Shown here: positions 48,401 to 59,046 of the stretch, one piece after another
Position numbering within the stretch: the first letter of the stretch is position 1
Layout of the letters: each line of letters opens with the position of its first letter
Assembly: GCA_019918135.1 (NCBI GenBank)
Contig: WBZZ01000886.1
Span: 1-64,000 of the forward strand
DNA: 64,000 nt
From: Paulinella micropora
Taxonomy: Eukaryota > Cercozoa > Imbricatea > Euglyphida > Paulinellidae
Direction of reading: 5' to 3'
Made by a program: the position numbers and the translations under genes
The notes under the pieces: model-generated
Told to the model about the DNA's origin: nothing
What the model saw: only the letters and a program-made list of their open reading frames with translations
Database searches by the model: none

Positions 48401-51400
48401 TTTTCCGCGGGAAAACCACCGCTAAACCCCAAGGAAAGAGACAGGAGAGGCCGGTACATTTGGCGCTAAGAAAGTGCAAAAAAAGATTACGCTAAATTAA
48501 AGCTCGACGGTCTAAAGCTCGACAAAGCCTTACACTTGGCATTGAGAACTAAGAATGTACAAGAAAAGATTAATAAAAAAAATCACTGACAGAATTTTAA
48601 TCTTGACACAGAGAAAACAGCCCCGCCGGCGCCAAAGTCTCTCTCTCAACTTGATGACTTAATTCGACAGGGAGATTTAACTTGGTTAATTTGGAATCGA
48701 GACTACGGCTGAACGAGTACACTTCTTTTTGGTACTTTCTTGATAGCGCTTTTAGCGAAGGCGGCCTGGCGGTCTGTGCATGTGATATGGCCGAAAAAGG
48801 CAGCGTTTCCAGGGCGCGCACATACGCAAATTTGGCGACAAATTTTGTGCAAAAAAAGAAGAGACCCTTCCCCCTTTTTTCCTCCGCTCCCCTTTCTCCC
48901 CCCTCCCCCTTCTCTCCCCCCCTACCCCATCCTCCCGCTCCCTCTTCTCTCCGAAGGGGGAGGGAGTGCGCAAGACTTGTCATTTGCGCAACAAAAGAAA
49001 TTTTGGCGCGCATTTTTCCGCGGCAAAACCACCGCTAAAACCAAACAAAAGAGATCGGAGCGGCCGGTATATTTGGCGCTAAGAAGGTACAAAAAAAAAT
49101 TAATAAAAAAATCACTGACAAAATTTTAATCTTGTCCAGGCACGCGCGAGCTGGTCCGCGTCGCCGTGGTCTCCGCCGCATTCACCAATCATCCAGAAGG
49201 CCTTGCAATAAAGCGGCAGGCCCAGCAGCAGCTCGCGCAGCACCGGTTCGATTTTCTCCTCGTATATGGGCGGCACCTCGTCTTCTGGGTTATTGTCATA
49301 AAGATCTAGGCTCAGTGTGTGCGTTACGTGCCGGAACCGGGGTAGGGCTAGCTGCAGCAGGCGCAGCCTGTGCGGGGGAATGGACGGGCGTACACCGACA
49401 GTTGATGGTGTCAGGCCTTGGGAGCCTGCGACAAATGGTGCAGCTCGACGGACGAAAGCAAAACCGGCGCCGTGAGATCTGCTAGATTTCTTTCTGGTTG
49501 CTTAGCAAAAGGTGAATCTGCCAAGCACGGGCAGGTGCAATGTCCAGCCGGCGGTATTGGGAGTGCAATGACCTTACTAAAATGCTCAAAAATTCCTTGG
49601 CGATCAGGACAAAGCTCAACAAACTAAAGCATGAATTTTTCGACCAAAACTAACTTGCACGACTATGATACGACCGGAAAAGGCAGTGCTTCCAGGTTTT
49701 TCGGTGGGGGTGCGCTAGGATGTACAAAAATAATAATAAAAAATCCTTGACAAAGTTTTAATCTTGGCACTGAAAACTAAGACAAGGAACTTGAAGGAAA
49801 CACAACCTGTCACTGCCACAGAATTGGGAGAGGGAGAGGGAAAGGAGGGCCGGGGCGCGCTAAGAATTTACACGAAAAAATTAATAAAAAAATCCCTGAC
49901 AAGGTTTTAATCTTGGCACTGGGAAGGCGGGCGCGTCAAGAATGTATGAATTTTTTGTTATAAAAGCTCGACAAAGTCTTATACTTGACACTGAGAAACC
50001 AGCCCCGCCAGCATGAGCTGGGGGGGGGAAGCAAAAATAAGTAAACTTTTTTTGAAGCCCACAGGGGGGGGGGGGCGCCTCCCCCACCTTTTTTTTCTTC
50101 TTTTTCCCCCTGAGCCCCCTGAGCCCTGGGGGCTCAAAGAACAGGGGAAGGGCGAGAGAGTGCAGAAGCTACCTAAAAAAAATATGAAACGCGTCAACTA
50201 AGCCCCCCCTCCCCGATGCCAGGCGCCCCCCCCCTCCTTTTTTCTTTGTCGAGACTCAGGGTGCGCACATGCGCAAATTTGCGCGACAAATTTTGTGCAA
50301 AAAAAGAAGAGAGAAAGAGAAAGAGAAAGAGAAAAATCCTCCTGCTCGAAAAAAGGGAGGGGGAACGAAGGGAAGAGAGGGAGGGGGGGGAGAGAGAGAG
50401 AGGGGCGCCCCCGTTCTCTTCCCTTCCCCCTTTTTTCCTCCGCTCCCCTTTCTCTCCCCCTCCCCCCTATCTTCCCGCTCCCTCTTCTCTCCGAAGGGGG
50501 AGTGCGCAGGACTTGTCATAGTTTTAATCTTGGCACTGAAAACTAAGACAGGGAACTTGAAGGAAACACGAGCTGTCATTGCCACAGAGCTGAGAGAGGG
50601 AGAGGGAAAAGAGGGCCGGGGCGCGCTAGGAATTTACACGAGAAAATTAATAAAAAAAATCTCTGACAAGGTTTTAATCTTGGCACTGGGAAGCGGGCGC
50701 GTCAAGAATGTATGAATTTTTTGTTATTAAAGCTCAACAAAGTCTTATACTTGACACTGAGAAACCTACCCCGCCGGCACGAGCTGAAGGGGGAGCAAAA
50801 ATAAATAAACTTTTTCTTGGAGCCCACAGAGGGGGGGGGGGCCTCTCCACCTTTTTTTCTCTTCTTTTCCCCCTTGAGCCCCCTAAGCCCGGGGGGCTCA
50901 AAGAACAGGGGAAGGGCAAGACTCCGGCTGAAAGAGTTCTGGCGGATTTTTCGGTACTTTCTGAATGGCGCTTTCAGCGAAGGCGGCTTGGCAGTTTGTG
51001 CATGTGATATGGCCAAAAAAGGCAGCGTTTCCAGGTTTTTCTGGCAATACTGCCCTTTTCCGTCATATCATTCCGGCGCACACATACACAAATTCGGCGA
51101 CAAATTTGGTGCAAAAAAAAAGAAGAGAGAAAGAGAAAGAGAAAAAGCCTGTTTGAAAAAAAAGGGGAGGGGGAACGGAGGGAAGAGGGGAGAGGAAAGA
51201 AAGAGGGGAGAGGGAAGAGGGAGGAAAACCCTCCCCTTCCTCTTCTCTCCCCCTCTCTGGCGCCCCCTTTCCCGCTTTCGTTTGTGTAAAGGGGAAGAGA
51301 GAGAGGGGAGAGGGAGAGAGAGGGAGAGGGGGGCTCCCCCTTTTCTCGTATAGAATTTGGCGCCAGATTTTCTGTGTGTGTGTTTTCCCGGGAAAACCAT

Positions 51401-51420
51401 TGGTCCCTGTTCCCCCTGCC
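45485..51420. repeat. Array of repeated spacer modules
   Basis: The same modules recur in the same order several times. These are AATAATAATAAAAAAATCC plus TTGACAAAGTTTTAATC; GGGCGCGTCAAGAATGTATG; AAAGCTCGACAAAGTC plus TACTTGACACTGAGAAA; a GCTGAAGGGGG hairpin followed by CAAAAATAAATAAACTTTTT and GGAGCCCACAGA; a G-run GGCGCC; a GAGCCCCC hairpin; a GAAACGC module; and a CGCAAATTTGGCGACAAATT, AAGAGAGAAAGAGAAAGAG purine tract ending in CGCTCCCTCTTCTC. Copies start at about 46010, 46790, 47750, 49900 and 50650. A separate block (45470-45610) recurs at 48640-48790, and 45700-45900 at 49220-49640. The frames seen here are low-complexity and not counted as genes. Confidence 0.8.
49135..49375 (-). pseudogene. 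Internal fragment of an F-box/LRR gene
   Basis: The minus strand reads PPHRLRLLQLALPRFRHVTH, then TLSLDLYDNN, then VLRELLLGLPLYCKAFWMIG. The first part matches RLLQLALPWFRHVTRLSLD of the gene at 43207. No start codon is associated. Part of the same fragment recurs at 45700-45760. Confidence 0.75.
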
Positions 51421-51940
51421 CCCCTATCTTAAAACGTAGGGCCAGCGACCTCTCGAGCTCTGGTAAAAAGTTATAATTTGAAGACCGGTTTTCTTGCGTT
51501 CAGACTAAAAAAAAAAGCTTTTCTTTTAATTAAAACAAAAGACGTATAGCTGTTGGCTAAAATTGCCCCTGCCGAATTTGCAATCCGGCAGAGTGTGAAA
51601 AACACACGGAGTACCCACGACCGACGGATCGTTCCCCCCGGCCAGGCTAGTGCGTTACTTTATTCAGATGTTGGTCCGCAGCCGGTGCCCTTCCTTTCGC
51701 AGCCTGCGGGGTGATGCAAGCGCCGCCGTACGGACTATCGGCGCAAGATCCAAGTACTTTTACTTTGGCGGGCTCGTCTTTAGTGAAGCCATCCGGAGGG
51801 CGCTGCCTTTTGTTGGCCAAAATTAAAAATAAAAGACGCTGCTGCTGTCCACAAAATCTATTTTTGGCCTGCAACTCAACAGCAGCGTCTTTTTTGCGCG
51901 ACTGTGTGTGAACCCCCCCAAAGAAAGTCTGCCTAATTTG
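51421..51940. pseudogene. Mosaic of short gene remnants around a hairpin
   Basis: 51445-51505 matches the 3' end and flank of the HNH gene at 55233 (ACCTCTCGAGCTCTGGTA, TTATAATTTGAAG). 51828-51896 is an inverted repeat with arms AAAGACGCTGCTG and CAGCAGCGTCTTT. Its loop matches part of the nicotinamidase fusion gene (GTCCACAAAATCTATTTT, also at 57007), and its right arm matches the end of the zinc-finger nuclease gene (AACTCAGCAGCGGCGTC, also near 54902). The pieces occur in the same neighbourhood as their parents and represent a scrambled partial duplication. No functional gene. Confidence 0.65.
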
Positions 51941-52656
51941 GTTCCCCATCCTCCCTTTTCTTTTCTCTCGCTCTCCCCCCTCTCCTTGAGCCCCCCGGGC
52001 TCAGGGGGCTCAAGAAAGGGGGCAGGGAGAGAAAAAAAAGGGGGGGGGGGCGCCCCCCCCCCTCCTCATATCCAAAAATCCTTTCTACAACCTTCCCTTC
52101 CCCTCCCCTGAGCCCAGGGGCTTAAGGAGCAGGGAGGGGGGGGGCTCGGGGGGATTTGCCTCCCGCTCTGTGCCAAGTGTAAGACTGTCGAGCTCTATCA
52201 GAGAAAACATTTTTTTTTACACTTTCTTGGTGTGCCCCCCTCCCCCCTCCCCTCTCTCTCCTTTAGATTTGTGTCTTGTGCCTCCCCTCGCCTCTACCCC
52301 CCCACCCACCCCCTGAGTCCGGGGGGCTCAAAGAGAAACAAAAGACTAAAAAGATGGCACTGAGCTCATGCCGGGGGCGCCCCGCCCCCCCATGGCGCCC
52401 CCCCCCCTCGTTTGTATCCCAGAAATTCCTTCTGTCACCTCCCTTCCCCTGCTCCTTGAGCCCCCTGGGCTCAGGGGAGGGGGAGGGGAGGCGCAAGACA
52501 AATTTACCAAAGGGTGGAGGAGGGGGGCGCCCCCCCCCCTGCAGTCTCCAAAAAAAAGTTCGCTCATTTTTGCCTTCCCTCGGAAAGAGAGAAGAGACGG
52601 CCAAAAAGAGAGAAAGCAGCATGGAGGCGCGCTGCCACCCCGCCGCCCCCTAATCC
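51941..52656. other. Spacer with GAGCCCCC hairpins and G/C palindromes
   Basis: It contains hairpins at ~51985-52014 and ~52455-52476, G10CGC9 (52040-52060) and G6CGC9 (52525-52541) palindromes, and a terminator-like module (52150-52225). The start codon at 52657 has no pyrimidine-AG context. No gene seen. Confidence 0.6.
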
Positions 52657-54953
52657 ATGGCGGCCCGGCTTTTCAAGAGCAACAACGGGAATGAGGAGAG
52701 CGCAGTTGTCTTTTTGGAAGCAGGCGCGCAACTGCGCCTACAACAAGAAGCTCGGCTAAGCCTACTCCTGCCGCCCGGTTCTGAGTGGCTTCCCGCCTGC
52801 GAACGCTGCTACACGAAGGAAGAAAAAGCCAGGCCCGCCGAGGCCGTTTTTTGGCCCAAGTCCAACCACGCCCGCTTGTGCCTAAGGCACGCGCGCAAGG
52901 TGGAAAGAAAGCGTGAAAAGCGGCGCCAACGCAAGAGACAACAGCGCGAGCAGGACATTGCGCGCCCCTCTCTTCGCCCCCGCAAGAAAAGGCGCCTGCG
53001 AAAAAAGAACAAAACCCACCCCCCACCCCCAGTGCCGCAGGTGTCTAGCGCGGTGGCTCTGTGGCTCAAGCGCCTAGACGAAGCAGAAAGCTTTTTCGAA
53101 AAGAGGCCCGGAGCGGCCTTCAAAGTTCTAGATGGAACCAGGCTTGTTTTTAAGGAGTTGAGAGCGGGAGTTGCTTCTGCAGACCGGCCGGCGTGTGAGC
53201 CCCCCCCTGCGCGCCCGCGCGAGGAGTCGCAACAGACGGAGCAGAAAAACAGCGGCGCCGTGGCTTCAACAACCAGCAGAGAAGACGCCTCACTCTGGGC
53301 GGAGTCCGAAAAACAGACCTCAGCAATACAAACCGAGCTAGAAAGGCGCTTTGTCTGTGAAACTTGCGGCAAACGCTTCCCATCCCTAACCCGACTGACA
53401 ATACACGTACGCACGCACACGGGCGAGAAGCCTTACGCGTGCGATCAGTGCGACACAAGGTTTGTGACATCTAGCAATCTCACAGTGCACAAGCGCCGTG
53501 CGCACACGGCGAGAAGCCTTACGCCTGCGACGAATGCGACAAAAGGTTCGTGACATCTGGCGAGCTCACAGGGCACAAGCGCCGTGCGCACACGGGCGAG
53601 AAGCCTTATGCCTGCGACGAATGCGACAAAAAGTTCACAGACTCTAGCGAGCTCACAGTGCACAAGCGCCATGCGCATACGGGCGAGAAGCCTCACGCCT
53701 GCGGCCAGTGTGATAAAAGGTTCGCAAACTCTAGCAACCTCATACGGCACAAGCGCGGTGTGCACACGGGCGAGAAGCCTCACGCGTGCAACCAGTGCGA
53801 CACAAGGTTTGTGACATCCAGCGGCCTCACAGTGCACAAGCGCCGTGCGCACACGGGCGAGAAGCCTTACGCCTGCGACGAATGCGACAAAAGGTTCGTG
53901 ACATCTGGCGAGCTCACAGTGCACAAGCGCCATGCGCACACGGGCGAGAAGCCTTACGCCTGCGACGAATGTGATAAAAGGTTCACAAGCTCTGGCGAGC
54001 TCACAGTGCACAAGCGCTTTGCGCATACTGGCGAGAAGCCTTACGCGTGCAACCAGTGCGATAAAAAGTTTGTGATATCTAGCCATCTCAAACAACACAA
54101 GCTCGTGCACACGGGCGAGAGGCCTTACGCCTGTGACGAATGCACTATACGCTTTGCGCAATCAGACACGCTTAGGAAGCACAAGAAAAGGCACGAAGAA
54201 AGCAAAAGTTGGAAGTACGTGTGCAGCTTTGCGTTGCACAGCACGGCCAAGTCCCAGCCCGGCCAAGACATGATTGCGTGCACGACGCGTTGCAAGGCCA
54301 AGTGGTCGCTGGACTACCACGTACAGTGCTGCCACACGGTGGAGAGCATTGCTGCTCGGTTTTGCAGCGAGCAAAAACTGGCCAATTTCTTGCAAAGCCA
54401 GGGCTGGCATTGCGACCGGGACTACGTGAACACGGTCGACTTTGGGCTGTGCGAAGGCCCAGACTTTGGGGGCTTTGTGAGGGCAAGGCCGGATTTTCAT
54501 ATCCCCCTATTCCAGTCGCCGACGAACGGACACAGGTGCGTGCTGCTGGTGGGCAACGACGAGTATGAGCACCGCCGCTACCGTTGCGAGCTCGTGCGAA
54601 CGCATAACATCGCCACGGCGCTGGCGATGGAGGATGGTCTTTCCGAGCTACCGATCGTGTACATTCGTTTCAACCCGCACAGCTATGAAGTGGACGGCGT
54701 GTTGAACGACCCGCCGCTAGAAAGTAGGTTCAAAAAGCTGCAGAGCCTGCTGTTGCAGATACAGCAAGGGCAAGTAAAGCTTGCTCAGCCCAAAGGCATG
54801 AACCTGTTTTATTTGTACTACAGCCGGAGGACGGTGCCAGCCAGTGCGCAGCCCTGGGAGCGGTTGGAGGGCTTATACGACATTCTGGACGTTGACGACT
54901 GCAACTCAGCAGCGGCGTCTTTTTTGCGCGATTGTGTAGTGCAGGTGGAATAA
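52657..54953 (+). CDS. Ten-finger C2H2 protein with a PD-(D/E)XK-like nuclease domain, one frameshift in a linker
   Basis: ATG 52657 starts a basic N-terminal region (Arg/Lys-rich around residues 80-125) followed by ten C2H2 fingers joined by canonical HTGEKPYAC linkers (53350-54200). The second linker reads CACACGGCGAGAAG where the others have CACACGGGCGAGAAG; this missing G moves the remaining eight fingers and the tail into another frame, open to 54953. The tail of ~235 residues contains RARPDFHIPL, RCVLLVGNDEYEHRRYRCEL and IVYIRFNPHSYEVDG, the layout of restriction-endonuclease-like domains found with zinc fingers in algae, oomycetes and large DNA viruses, where the motif is usually (V/I)ExDExxH; here Glu is Gly. 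Together this is a natural zinc-finger-plus-nuclease architecture. If the shift is real, the made product keeps the basic region and about two fingers only. Confidence 0.8.
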
Positions 54954-55232
54954 AATTCCTTTTCGTCTTTTTTTTGAGAGGGAGGGGCAGGACTGATTCC
55001 TAGTTTAAAAAACTAAACTTTTAATAAAGAAAAAAAAAACCTCCGGAACTATCGGCGCCAGCGGGGTGCTAGGGGGGGGGAAGCTGGCAAAACATGTTGG
55101 GGCTATTCATCGACCGGAGCTGGCATGCCCCCCCCCCTCCCCCGACATCACTCCCTTTCCGACACCAGCCCTCTCCTCCCCCCCCCTCTCCCCTCCCAGG
55201 CTCTTCGCAGATTTTAGTTTCTTTTTTTTTAA
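54954..55232. terminator. Spacer with AT-rich end signal
   Basis: AAACTAAACTTTTAATAAAG (55009-55029) lies 55 nt past the zinc-finger gene and is the likely transcript end. It is followed by C-rich tracts and CTCTTCGCAG ahead of the next gene. No other feature seen. Confidence 0.45.
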
Positions 55233-55973
55233 ATGTCAGAAGTTGTGGCCAAAGAAAAGCTGGTGCCCTTGCTCCCGCTGCTGGTCAAACTGCTCGGCTG
55301 CTCAGAGCAGAACGCGCGCCTCTATTTAGAAAAAGCCCGGGCAAGCGCCGACAAGCAAAAGGCATGCGACGGAGCTCTGAAAACCCAGCTGGTACGCTTT
55401 ACTCAAGGAGACGGCTCCTGGGGACCTGCAGTAATATCCGTACGTCTGACCGACCTTTTGAATTTTCTCGGCATTGTGCCTGACTCGGTGCGCGTGAAGG
55501 ACGATGACTCTTGGCTGTTGGACGACAAGGCGGGGAGGGAGGGGCTGGCGGCGATCGAGAGACAGCTGTCAGATCTGCACCCATTATCCGAAATACAGAC
55601 GCGCCCGGTGTATTTAGGGCGTGTAGTACCGCTGTGCAACGAAAAACGCTTCATGTCGCGCGCGCTGGTGAGAAAATGGATCTTGGAGAACCGTCGGCTC
55701 CCTTGCTTTGCTCAGTATTTTGATACGGACGGGCGACGGAGACTTTTGTTCAACATCGATCACATCGTGCCGACAGCGCAAGGCGGGCTGGACCATCCAC
55801 GCAATTATGCCCTAATCCCACAGATCATGAATGCCAAATTTGGCTCCATGCTATTGCCAGCCAAAGCCACGTACTTGTCGCCGGCGACAACGCGCGCGGC
55901 TCTTCGTTTTTCCGCGCAGGCCTCCCGTCGCGCCATGCAGGGGCTCGACCTCTCCGACCTCGAGCTCTGGTAG
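55233..55973 (+). CDS. HNH endonuclease
   Basis: The protein has 246 residues. The N-terminal ~90 residues are helical, with a charged middle. The C-terminal part has the HNH core FNIDHIVPTAQGGLDHPRNY followed by PQIMNAKF. The core and a preceding RPVYLGRVVPL...RALVRKWILEN segment match the C-terminal ~140 residues of the large gene at 3749 (TPVYLGFVEPL...DQVRQWVKEN), so the two are paralogues, and both end in an acidic L(D)DLELW/LEPW tail. It lacks the long N-terminal region of the 3749 protein, and being compact it could be a free-standing homing-type nuclease. The final ~88 nt of the gene are repeated in tandem at 56035-56125. Confidence 0.85.
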   Translation: MSEVVAKEKLVPLLPLLVKLLGCSEQNARLYLEKARASADKQKACDGALKTQLVRFTQGDGSWGPAVISVRLTDLLNFLGIVPDSVRVKDDDSWLLDDKAGREGLAAIERQLSDLHPLSEIQTRPVYLGRVVPLCNEKRFMSRALVRKWILENRRLPCFAQYFDTDGRRRLLFNIDHIVPTAQGGLDHPRNYALIPQIMNAKFGSMLLPAKATYLSPATTRAALRFSAQASRRAMQGLDLSDLELW

Positions 55974-56336
55974 AGGATTATAATTTGAAGGCAGGTTTTC
56001 TTGCCTTCTCTTCATTCCAGCCCGCGGTAGCGGGCTGGACAACGCGCGCGGCTCTTCGTTTTTCCTCGCAGGCCTCCCGCCGCGCCATGCAGGGTCTGGA
56101 CCTCTCCGACCTCGAGCTCTGGTAACAGTATCACCGCTTTCTTTCAGAAGTTTCTTTTAATTAAAAAAAACTTGTGGATATCTCTTCAAACCTTTTCGTT
56201 TACTAGTCTCGACTGACACTAACACTATTTTCAAACATATTGAAACACCCATCGTTTGGAGGAGAAAATCTTTTCTTACCACGCACCTTTTTTGGTTGAG
56301 CAGAACCTGCATTAGCAGCATGAGGTTCTTTTGCTT
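55974..56336. repeat. Tandem duplicate of the HNH gene 3' end plus AT-rich end signal
   Basis: 56035-56125 repeats 55885-55973 (ACGCGCGCGGCTCTTCG through GACCTCGAGCTCTGGTAA). It is preceded by a CCAGCCCGCGGTAGCGGGCT palindrome at ~56018. TTTCTTTTAATTAAAAAAAAC (56152-56171) is the likely transcript end. The rest, to 56336, shows nothing recognisable. Confidence 0.8.
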
Positions 56337-58703
56337 TTACAGGCACGGGGCAGAGGAGGCGTTGTTGTCCGGTTCAAGAAAATCATTGCACATGTGCAAG
56401 CAAGCGTGTGCGTCCACGAAAGCTTTGGGCTTGACGGCTTCTTGAGAGCCGTAGCCGTCTTTGGCAAACCAGCCGGCCATTCTGTCGACCACCCGTTCGT
56501 AGGCGCCCAAGAACTCCTCGTCGGTCTTGGCAAAGCTTCCTTGGACAGGATACAAAAGGCTCTGTGCATGTGGGGAACAAATGGAAAACTGCGGCCCCTC
56601 AGCACGGTCCTGTTCGCTTTGGCAGGAATCCACGTACGTCTGAAAAAACAGTTGCCAATCCCAGCCGAATTTCCGTAAAACTGCCAGCTGGGACAGCTCA
56701 TTCTTTTCTCTGCTATAATAAAAGCGGGCTTGCTTATACACCTGAGTAAGCCCGTCGTACACCACAAAATAGTCGCGGCAGTCGGCAAAAGGTAGCTTGG
56801 CCAGTGGGGCCGATATTTTGCGCACGGTTAGTCCAAGCCAATATTCACTGTCCAGCCCTTGTCGCATCTGTGCAATATACTCTTGTCTCTTCTGGACATC
56901 ATCGCCGACTAGCTCTGCTTTGGCGCCTTTGTACACATGAGTGAAATCAAACAAATAGGTTCGCATATTTCTCAACAACAGGTCAAGCATGGCCAGCGCA
57001 TATCTGTCCACAAAATCTATTTTGGCTTGCAACAACACTCGCGCTCTCTCGATAACGACTGTTTTCTTCCTTTTGATCGCTTTTGGTGTCGAACACGTTG
57101 ATCCTTGTGCTTCCGTAAGTATACTCCTCTTCCTTTGCGTTTGTCTTCAGGAATAACAGAATGACGTTAGGCCCCATGGAGCTTGTAAAGGGCATAGTCA
57201 GGTCGGCTACCGCTGCTATGCATTGCGCTTCCCCTTCTGTAGGTACTGCCGTAGCGTACTCCGAAGCCTCCAGCGCCGTCTGCTTCTTTGCGTCTTGTTC
57301 CAACACGCGAGCAAACACCGGACGTCGATTGTCTTCCCCAAGCTCTGTAGCAGTCAGAGGCTTTCTACACTCATACGACAGACAGGTGTACATGGGTCCC
57401 AATTCTTCGAATGTGTTGTTGCCCACGAGCCTATTGTTACCGGCAGTAAGGTAATCACCTTTCTCTCTGTCTGGATTACAGTCTTGGAAAGCCAGAACTG
57501 TGTTTGCCCATCTTTCTTCTTGCCCTGCAATTCGAACCTGCTCTTTATTTCAGCTTGGGCTTTCTTGGCCCTGGCCATCAACAAATCGACGGTAGCTTGT
57601 TGCAGTCGAAACGAAATTTGTGAGTACAGCCTGCGCGTGGCTTCGGAGGTAGAATCAAGAGCGGACTTGACGGGTGATTGCTGCATCATCCATGTCCCTC
57701 GGCAGAAGTCAGGGATATTTTCACTGGGCGTGGCCTCTTTTACCTCCGAGTCCTCCGACTCATCTTTCTTCTTATTGCCCCAATTAACCGATTTCTTATA
57801 CGCCAGTGTTGCCGATTCGACGACGGTAACGCTGAATTTTTTCTCCAGCAGGCCTTTGACAGTTTCCCGGACACAGATTTCAGTCGCGCATCCGACCACG
57901 CAGACGTTGCGGATGCCCTGCGCCTTTAGAACCTCGGTCAAGGTACATCTGGGCGTGGCGATGCTCCAGGGGTTCTGGTTGTAAACCTCGCTCTTGCCTG
58001 TCTCTCTTTTGTCAAAAATGGCAGAATAGGCATCGAATCTGCGGTCCGTGCCCTTGTCGAAAAACATTGTTTGGTTGCGCGGAGCTCCGGGGGGCAAGCT
58101 AAGCGTGCCTCTTTCCAGGGCGGTAGCATTCAAATAATGTAAGTATTCCAGCGCCGGCTCTGTCACGCTCGCCCCGGGCTTAAACGCAGGTGCTACGTCG
58201 TGCAGCTCGTCCAGGATGTCAGAGCCCCAACCACCCATGACACAGTGGACAGGCCACAGCTCTTGATTTTGAACCGTCCGCTTGATGATACGGGCTTTTT
58301 CCACTGTGTCCCCCAGCGGAAGGCTGCGTTCTTCAAGGGTATACGTAACACCGTTTTCATCTCGTGTATATGTCGTAAAGCAGTCTCTGTCTCGCGCTGC
58401 CTTGGATTCTGCCTCCGTGGTTGTTTTATCTGGTCTAGTTTGTACGTGGTAGATCGAACTTGCAAAGGAAATGTGGCCGGGCTTTACCGTTTTGTGGGGA
58501 CCTGCGCATTCCGCTGGGTGTTTGTCGCGTGTGAACACCACTAGGTCCCAGCCAGGAATCTGCACCAATTGGCGCACGTTTTCTATGCAAGTTTCTCTGG
58601 TATCTTCGTCCCCAAGACACAGAGACCCGCGCCTGTGCATAAAATCGTTCTGCATATCCACAACAACCAGAGCCCAGCCCGGCTCGAGGCAAAAGGCAGA
58701 CAT
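56337..58703 (-). CDS. Nicotinamidase/isochorismatase-family protein with long C-terminal extension, two frame breaks
   Basis: ATG 58703 opens a frame whose first ~300 residues are a nicotinamidase-like cysteine hydrolase: VVDMQNDFMHRRGSL (catalytic Asp, ~16), FTRDKHPAEC (~59), LWPVHCVMGGWGSDI and VVGCATEICVRETVKGLL (catalytic Cys ~275). Nicotinamidases convert nicotinamide to nicotinate in NAD salvage. A helical, Lys/Glu-rich segment follows (ATVDLLMARAKKAQAEIKSR) and the frame ends at 57354. A second frame (GNNTFEELGPMYTCLSYECR, to ~57000) and a third (LQAKIDFVDRYALAMLDLLL, to 56337) carry on coherent protein sequence, so one gene of ~790 codons appears split by indels near 57430 and 57030. 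The C-terminal ~450 residues are not recognised. If the breaks are real, the nicotinamidase domain alone would still be made. Confidence 0.75.
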
Positions 58704-59046
58704 CTGGATCGCAGAGCAGGGAAACGCCGAGGGTGTGCAGAATCTACAAGTCTTTTGGCCTTTTTATTATTAATAATATTAGTTTCAGAGCCAAGAAGAA
58801 AAAAGTGAAATTTTTGACAAAGGAGAGCCTGTTCCCCCCCCCCCCTCTGCCCTTCTTTCCCCGCCCTTCTCTCCCCCTTTTTATCTCCCTCCTCTCCCCA
58901 TCCTCCCCCTTTTTTTTCCTCTCTCTCTCTCTCTCTTTCTTCCCCCTCCCTTCTCCCAACTCTTCCTCTTTATTTTTTGTGTTGTGCTCTCACACACGCG
59001 AAAGAAATCCTATTTTGTGTGGGGTCGACGAGTTTGCCTCGCAGGC
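58704..59046. other. Divergent intergenic region
   Basis: It separates the nicotinamidase gene (minus) from the next gene (plus). It is AT-rich at 58755-58820 with TTTTATTATTAATAATATTAG, then pyrimidine-rich with a (CT)n run (58919-58938). TTTGCCTCGCAG directly precedes ATG 59047. Confidence 0.5.
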
